Below are positions 60,385 to 64,000 of a stretch of DNA of 64,000 bases, piece by piece (position 1 is the stretch's first letter; every line of letters starts with the position of its first letter). Origin of the DNA: an uncultured Acetatifactor sp. (GTDB lineage Bacteria; Bacillota; Clostridia; Lachnospirales; Lachnospiraceae); the NCBI GenBank assembly GCA_910584375.1, contig CAJUAH010000020.1, forward strand, positions 6,437 through 70,436, written 5' to 3'. The translations under genes and the position numbers were made by a program. The notes under the pieces were generated by a model. That model did not search any database. It had not been told where the DNA came from and saw only the letters and a list, made by a program, of their open reading frames with translations.

Positions 60385-63024
60385 ATGAAGAAATGGGTTT
60401 ATTCGTTTGCGGAAGGCGACATGAGCATGCGCAATCTTCTTGGCGGCAAGGGCGCTAACCTGGCCGAGATGACAAGCATCGGTCTTCCTGTTCCACAGGG
60501 TTTCACGATCACCACGGAAGCCTGCACACAGTATTATGAGGATGGACGTAAGATTAACGACGAGATCATGACACAGGCTATGGAAGGCGTTGCCCAGATG
60601 GAGAAGGTCAACGGCAAGAAGTTCGGCGATCTGAAGAATCCGTTGCTGGTCTCCGTGCGCTCCGGCGCCAGGGCGTCCATGCCCGGCATGATGGATACCA
60701 TCCTGAATCTTGGTCTGAACGACGAGGTGGTGGAGGCCATGATCGCCGGCAACCCGGATCCTGCTTTTGAGCGCTTTGTATACGATTCCTACAGACGTTT
60801 TATCCAGATGTTCTCCGATGTGGTCATGGAGGTGGGCAAGAAATATTTTGAGCAGCTGATCGACAAGATGAAAGAGGAGAAGGGCGTTGAGTTTGACGTG
60901 GATCTGACCGCCGCCGATTTAAAGAATCTGGCGGAGCAGTTCAAGGCCGAGTATAAGAACCAGTTGGGCAAGGATTTCCCTTCCGACCCTGTGGAGCAGT
61001 TGAAACTGGCAATCGAGGCCGTCTTCCGTTCCTGGGACAATCCCCGCGCCAATGTGTACCGCCGCGACAATGATATCCCGTATTCCTGGGGTACCGCTGT
61101 AAACGTGATGCCCATGGTATTCGGCAACCTGAACGACCAGTCCGGCACCGGCGTGGCGTTCACCCGCGATCCGGCCACCGGCGAGAGAAAACTGATGGGT
61201 GAGTTTTTAAAGAATGCTCAGGGCGAGGATGTGGTGGCAGGCGTGCGCACGCCCATGCCCATCGCGAAGATGGAGCAGGAGTTCCCCGAGGCATATGCGG
61301 AGTTTATCAAGGTGTGCGAGACCCTGGAGAACCACTACCATGACATGCAGGATATGGAATTCACCGTAGAAAATAAAAAGCTGTATATGCTGCAGTGCCG
61401 CAGCGGTAAGAGGACGGCCCAGGCCGCGCTGCAGATCGCGTGCGACCTGGTGGACGAGGGACACAAGACCGAGGCGGAGGCCGTGGCCATGATCGATCCC
61501 CGCAATCTGGATACGTTGCTGCATCCCCAGTTTGACACCGCGGCCCTGAAAGCCGCCACTCCTCTGGGCAGGGGGCTGGGCGCTTCTCCCGGCGCTGCCT
61601 GCGGCAAGATCGTATTTACCGCCGAGGACGCGGAGGTCTGGAGCGCAAGGGGTGAGAAGGTGGTTCTGGTTCGTCTGGAGACTTCCCCCGAGGATATAAC
61701 CGGTATGAAAGTGGCGCAGGGCATCCTGACCGTGCGCGGCGGCATGACTTCCCATGCGGCGGTGGTCGCCCGGGGCATGGGTACCTGCTGCGTATCCGGC
61801 TGCGGCGATATGGCCATGGACGAGGAGAACAAGAAGTTTACTTTGGCGGGCAAGGAGTTCCACGAGGGAGATTACATCTCCATCGACGGTACCACCGGCA
61901 ATATCTACGCAGGGCAGATCGCGACGGTGGACGCCACGATAGCCGGTACCTTTGAGCGCGTTATGTCCTGGGCGGACAAGTACAGGACTCTGAAAGTCCG
62001 CACCAACGCCGATACTCCGGTGGACGCCCGGAAAGCCCGCGAGCTGGGCGCGGAAGGCATCGGCCTGTGCCGTACCGAGCATATGTTCTTTGAGGAGGAC
62101 AGGATCGCCGCTTTCCGTGAGATGATCTGTTCCGACACCGCCGAGGAGAGAGAGGCGGCCCTGGAGAAAATCCTGCCCTATCAGCAGGGAGACTTCGAGG
62201 CATTGTACGAGGCTCTGGAGGGCAACCCGGTTACCATCCGTTTCCTGGATCCCCCTCTGCACGAGTTCGTTCCCACCGAGGAGGCCGATATAGAGAAACT
62301 GGCGGCCGCACAGGGCAAGTCCGTTGAGTATATCAAGAACCTCATCGCGTCCCTGCATGAGTTTAACCCGATGATGGGCCACAGGGGCTGCCGTCTGGCC
62401 GTAACCTATCCCGAGATCGCCAGGATGCAGACCAGGGCTGTGATCCGTGCAGCGATCAATGTGAAGAAGGCTCATCCCGACTGGAATGTAAAGCCGGAGA
62501 TTATGATTCCCCTGATCTGTGAGGTGAGGGAGCTTAAATTTGTCAAGAAAATTGTGGTTGATACTGCCGACGCAGAGATTGCCGCAGCAGGTATCCAGCT
62601 GGAGTATGAAGTGGGTACCATGATCGAGATTCCCCGCGCGGCTCTGACTGCCGACGAGATTGCCGCAGAGGCCGACTTCTTCTGCTTTGGAACCAACGAC
62701 CTGACCCAGATGACCTTTGGTTTCTCACGTGACGACGCGGGCAAGTTCTTAAGCGCCTACTATGACACCAAGATTCTGGAGAACGATCCTTTTGCCAAGC
62801 TGGATCAGACCGGCGTGGGCAAGCTGATGGAGCTGTCCATCAAGCTGGGCAAGCCCGTGAATCCCAAGCTCCATGTGGGTATCTGCGGCGAGCACGGCGG
62901 CGACCCCGCCTCCGTGGAGTTCTGCCACAAGATCGGCCTGGACTATGTGTCCTGCTCGCCGTTCCGCGTGCCGATCGCCAGGCTGGCGGCAGCGCAGGCG
63001 GCGATAAACAATGTAGGAAAGTAG
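60385..63024 (+). CDS. ppdK: pyruvate, phosphate dikinase
   Basis: 879 residues, normal length. Interconverts PEP and pyruvate using ATP/AMP and phosphate/pyrophosphate. N-terminal ATP-grasp (NLLGGKGANLAEMTSIGLPV), swivelling His domain with GGMTSHAAVVARGMG (phospho-His ~455), and PEP/pyruvate barrel (GLCRTEHMFFE, LHVGICGEHGGDP). Key glycolytic/gluconeogenic enzyme in Clostridia. Ribosome site AGAGGGAGATAG. Confidence 0.97.
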   Translation: MKKWVYSFAEGDMSMRNLLGGKGANLAEMTSIGLPVPQGFTITTEACTQYYEDGRKINDEIMTQAMEGVAQMEKVNGKKFGDLKNPLLVSVRSGARASMPGMMDTILNLGLNDEVVEAMIAGNPDPAFERFVYDSYRRFIQMFSDVVMEVGKKYFEQLIDKMKEEKGVEFDVDLTAADLKNLAEQFKAEYKNQLGKDFPSDPVEQLKLAIEAVFRSWDNPRANVYRRDNDIPYSWGTAVNVMPMVFGNLNDQSGTGVAFTRDPATGERKLMGEFLKNAQGEDVVAGVRTPMPIAKMEQEFPEAYAEFIKVCETLENHYHDMQDMEFTVENKKLYMLQCRSGKRTAQAALQIACDLVDEGHKTEAEAVAMIDPRNLDTLLHPQFDTAALKAATPLGRGLGASPGAACGKIVFTAEDAEVWSARGEKVVLVRLETSPEDITGMKVAQGILTVRGGMTSHAAVVARGMGTCCVSGCGDMAMDEENKKFTLAGKEFHEGDYISIDGTTGNIYAGQIATVDATIAGTFERVMSWADKYRTLKVRTNADTPVDARKARELGAEGIGLCRTEHMFFEEDRIAAFREMICSDTAEEREAALEKILPYQQGDFEALYEALEGNPVTIRFLDPPLHEFVPTEEADIEKLAAAQGKSVEYIKNLIASLHEFNPMMGHRGCRLAVTYPEIARMQTRAVIRAAINVKKAHPDWNVKPEIMIPLICEVRELKFVKKIVVDTADAEIAAAGIQLEYEVGTMIEIPRAALTADEIAAEADFFCFGTNDLTQMTFGFSRDDAGKFLSAYYDTKILENDPFAKLDQTGVGKLMELSIKLGKPVNPKLHVGICGEHGGDPASVEFCHKIGLDYVSCSPFRVPIARLAAAQAAINNVGK

Positions 63025-63035
63025 ATTACAAATAT

Positions 63036-63152
63036 ATGTACTTTACGGAGTATCTGATAACCAGAGCTGATGTGAATGATTTTATGGCACATCGTCCGGA
63101 GTACACAAAAGCGAACCGCTTTGAGGATTTCGTTTGTAAAATCTATCTTTAA
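63036..63152 (+). pseudogene. 38-codon remnant frame after ppdK
   Basis: ATG 63036 to TAA 63152 reads YFTEYLITRADVNDFMAH and on to EDFVCKIYL, ordinary-looking protein sequence but without a ribosome site. It ends seven bases before a terminator and just left of the presumed mobile element. It looks like the C-terminus of a gene cut by an insertion or deletion. Confidence 0.4.
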
Positions 63153-63158
63153 CGATTA

Positions 63159-63192
63159 GGGGAAAATTCATTTAAGAGTTTTCCCCTTTTTT
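63159..63192 (+). terminator. terminator after ppdK region
   Basis: GGGGAAAA pairs with TTTTCCCC around 12 bases, followed by six T. Confidence 0.85.
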
Positions 63193-63204
63193 CGTGGTTT
63201 TTTC

Positions 63205-63245
63205 AAAGGATTCTATCCCAAACAAAGGATAGAGTCCTTTTTATA
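63205..63245 (+). terminator. second hairpin before the conjugative-element genes
   Basis: AAAGGATTCTATCC pairs with GGATAGAGTCCTTT (one G-T) around 8 bases, with T5 after it. Together with the preceding one it insulates the element. Confidence 0.7.
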
Positions 63246-63278
63246 TACACAAACAAAATAATCAAAGGAGGTTCAGAC

Positions 63279-63797
63279 ATGAACAACACAGCGTTAAGAG
63301 CAGAGGCGCAGAGCGCCAACGACACACACATGGTTTTTGCCAATGAGGAACATGAAAAGTTTTATTATGAGAAGATGGAACAGGCGAGGTATCAGGACTG
63401 TTATCACAAGGCTTTGATCTACATTCTCGGTATTTCAGAGAATACAAGAAATCATTTCAGCCAGATTTATGATATTAAGTCCGGGTACATCAAAACAGAG
63501 TGTCTGCATCAGGGCTGGCAGACAAGCGGAAGTGTCAGGGTGGTAAGGCTTGCCTTTAACCTTTACACGGACGGAACGCCAAGCGTTGATGATTATGAGA
63601 GCAGGGACGAGCAGATAAGCGAGTGCAGGGAGTATTCCGTGAGCGATATTTTTTGCTGCGGTTATGCGGTGTATTTCTGGCAGGGCATTAAGCTTCGTTA
63701 TCCGGAATACTGCACAAAGCAGAAGTCCGTTGAGGAAATCCTTGCGGAAATGGAGAGGAAACGTGCTGAAAATTCGACTGATGGGAACAAAGAATGA
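63279..63797 (+). CDS. DUF6075-like mobile-element protein
   Basis: 172 residues behind AAAGGAGGTTCAGAC. Contains HMVFANEEHEKFYYEKM and DCYHKALIYILGISENTRNHF, like the DUF6075 family found at the start of conjugative elements of clostridia. Soluble, no motif. Overlaps the next gene by 35 bases. Confidence 0.7.
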   Translation: MNNTALRAEAQSANDTHMVFANEEHEKFYYEKMEQARYQDCYHKALIYILGISENTRNHFSQIYDIKSGYIKTECLHQGWQTSGSVRVVRLAFNLYTDGTPSVDDYESRDEQISECREYSVSDIFCCGYAVYFWQGIKLRYPEYCTKQKSVEEILAEMERKRAENSTDGNKE

Positions 63798-63945
63798 TAT
63801 TAAGTGGTTCGGGAAAATTCTGAAAAGACAGCCCAAAGTGGCTGTGACGGAGTTTTCGGAACTGTACCGGAATAAGGGTACAAACAGGTATTACCGGGCT
63901 TATGTGGAAGTGCAGAAAGCCAACATCAAAGAAAAATCTAACTAA
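63763..63945 (+). CDS. DUF3970-like small protein
   Basis: 60 residues from GTG 63763, behind GGAGAGGAAAC, so that the conserved LKIRLMGTKNDIKWF is complete; ATG 63781 would cut it. The middle (VAVTEFSELYRNKGTNRYYR) is also conserved among DUF3970 proteins of conjugative elements. Function unknown. Confidence 0.65.
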   Translation: MLKIRLMGTKNDIKWFGKILKRQPKVAVTEFSELYRNKGTNRYYRAYVEVQKANIKEKSN

Positions 63946-63961
63946 ACGGAGGAATAAAACC

Positions 63962-64000
63962 ATGTGTAAAATTATAGCAATCGCAAACCAGAAAGGCGGT
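63962..64000 (+). CDS. start of a ParA/Soj-like ATPase (partial)
   Basis: ATG 63962 behind ACGGAGGAATAAAACC begins CKIIAIANQKGG, the deviant Walker A of ParA-type partition ATPases, and runs off the window. The order small DUF, small DUF, ParA is that of conjugative element maintenance modules. Confidence 0.85.
   Translation, partial: MCKIIAIANQKGG

Overview
The window looks like a chromosome segment of a moderately GC-rich Gram-positive gut anaerobe of the Clostridia, most likely Lachnospiraceae. This rests on gene content (ppdK, zinc-type L31 beside rho, prmC/prfA, YqhQ, SPL-like radical SAM, many AraC regulators, tandem large serine recombinases, Rpn-type nuclease) and on strong AGGAGG ribosome sites. 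It is an inference; there is no rRNA and I saw no tRNA gene.

Region 1 (1-10.6 kb) is the right end of a prophage: tail-tip genes, an antisense SymE-like toxin gene, holin, a multidomain endolysin, a terminator, then a package of small proteins (a 21-codon ORF, a 94-aa protein, an HTH/zinc-finger protein, a SHOCT-like protein) and two overlapping large serine recombinases. A block of 19-21 bp tandem repeats (10.64-10.77 kb) follows. Region 2 (10.7-14.8 kb) is older mobile DNA: a serine recombinase lacking its catalytic N-terminus, an intact recombinase overlapping it, a polysaccharide deacetylase lacking its 5' end, and a repeat-rich stretch without convincing genes. I read this as nested insertion: one element entered a deacetylase gene and the prophage later entered that element's recombinase gene.

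Region 3 (14.8-26.1 kb) is housekeeping: CE2-like esterase, EAL/HDOD protein, rarA, a malic enzyme-radical SAM pair on the minus strand, rho with a 30-bp minisatellite in its coding sequence, rpmE, yqhQ-like gene, prmC and prfA. An AT-rich hicAB toxin-antitoxin pair follows prfA.

Region 4 (27-38.7 kb) holds an AraC/GyrI-like regulator with a BtrH-like protein, a histidine phosphatase coupled to a flavodoxin-like protein, a dipeptide/oligopeptide ABC transporter (lipoprotein, long hairpin, two permeases, fused double ATPase), a two-component system and a convergent Rpn-type nuclease gene.

Region 5 (39-60 kb) is accessory and metabolic: a MacB/FtsX-type ABC exporter behind four 10-11 bp-phased direct repeats, ogt, a flavodoxin-like gene, ClbS/DfsB with a WYL regulator, SPL-like radical SAM, a GH127 arabinofuranosidase divergent from an AraC regulator, an alpha-barrel protein sharing the ClbS promoter design, an XRE-phosphoribosyltransferase fusion, transglutaminase-like and CPBP proteins, two Nudix genes (the first frameshifted in an A9 run), maf behind a 21-bp palindrome, a PHP phosphoesterase and an ABC-F ATPase.

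Region 6 (60.4-64 kb) has ppdK, then the edge of what looks like a conjugative element (DUF6075-like, DUF3970-like, start of a ParA-like ATPase). No CRISPR array was found. The most interesting signals are the nested recombinase junctions with their repeat block, the shared operator/-10 design at 43.7 and 50.6 kb, the palindromic maf promoter, the long hairpin inside the peptide-transporter operon and the XRE-PRTase fusion.
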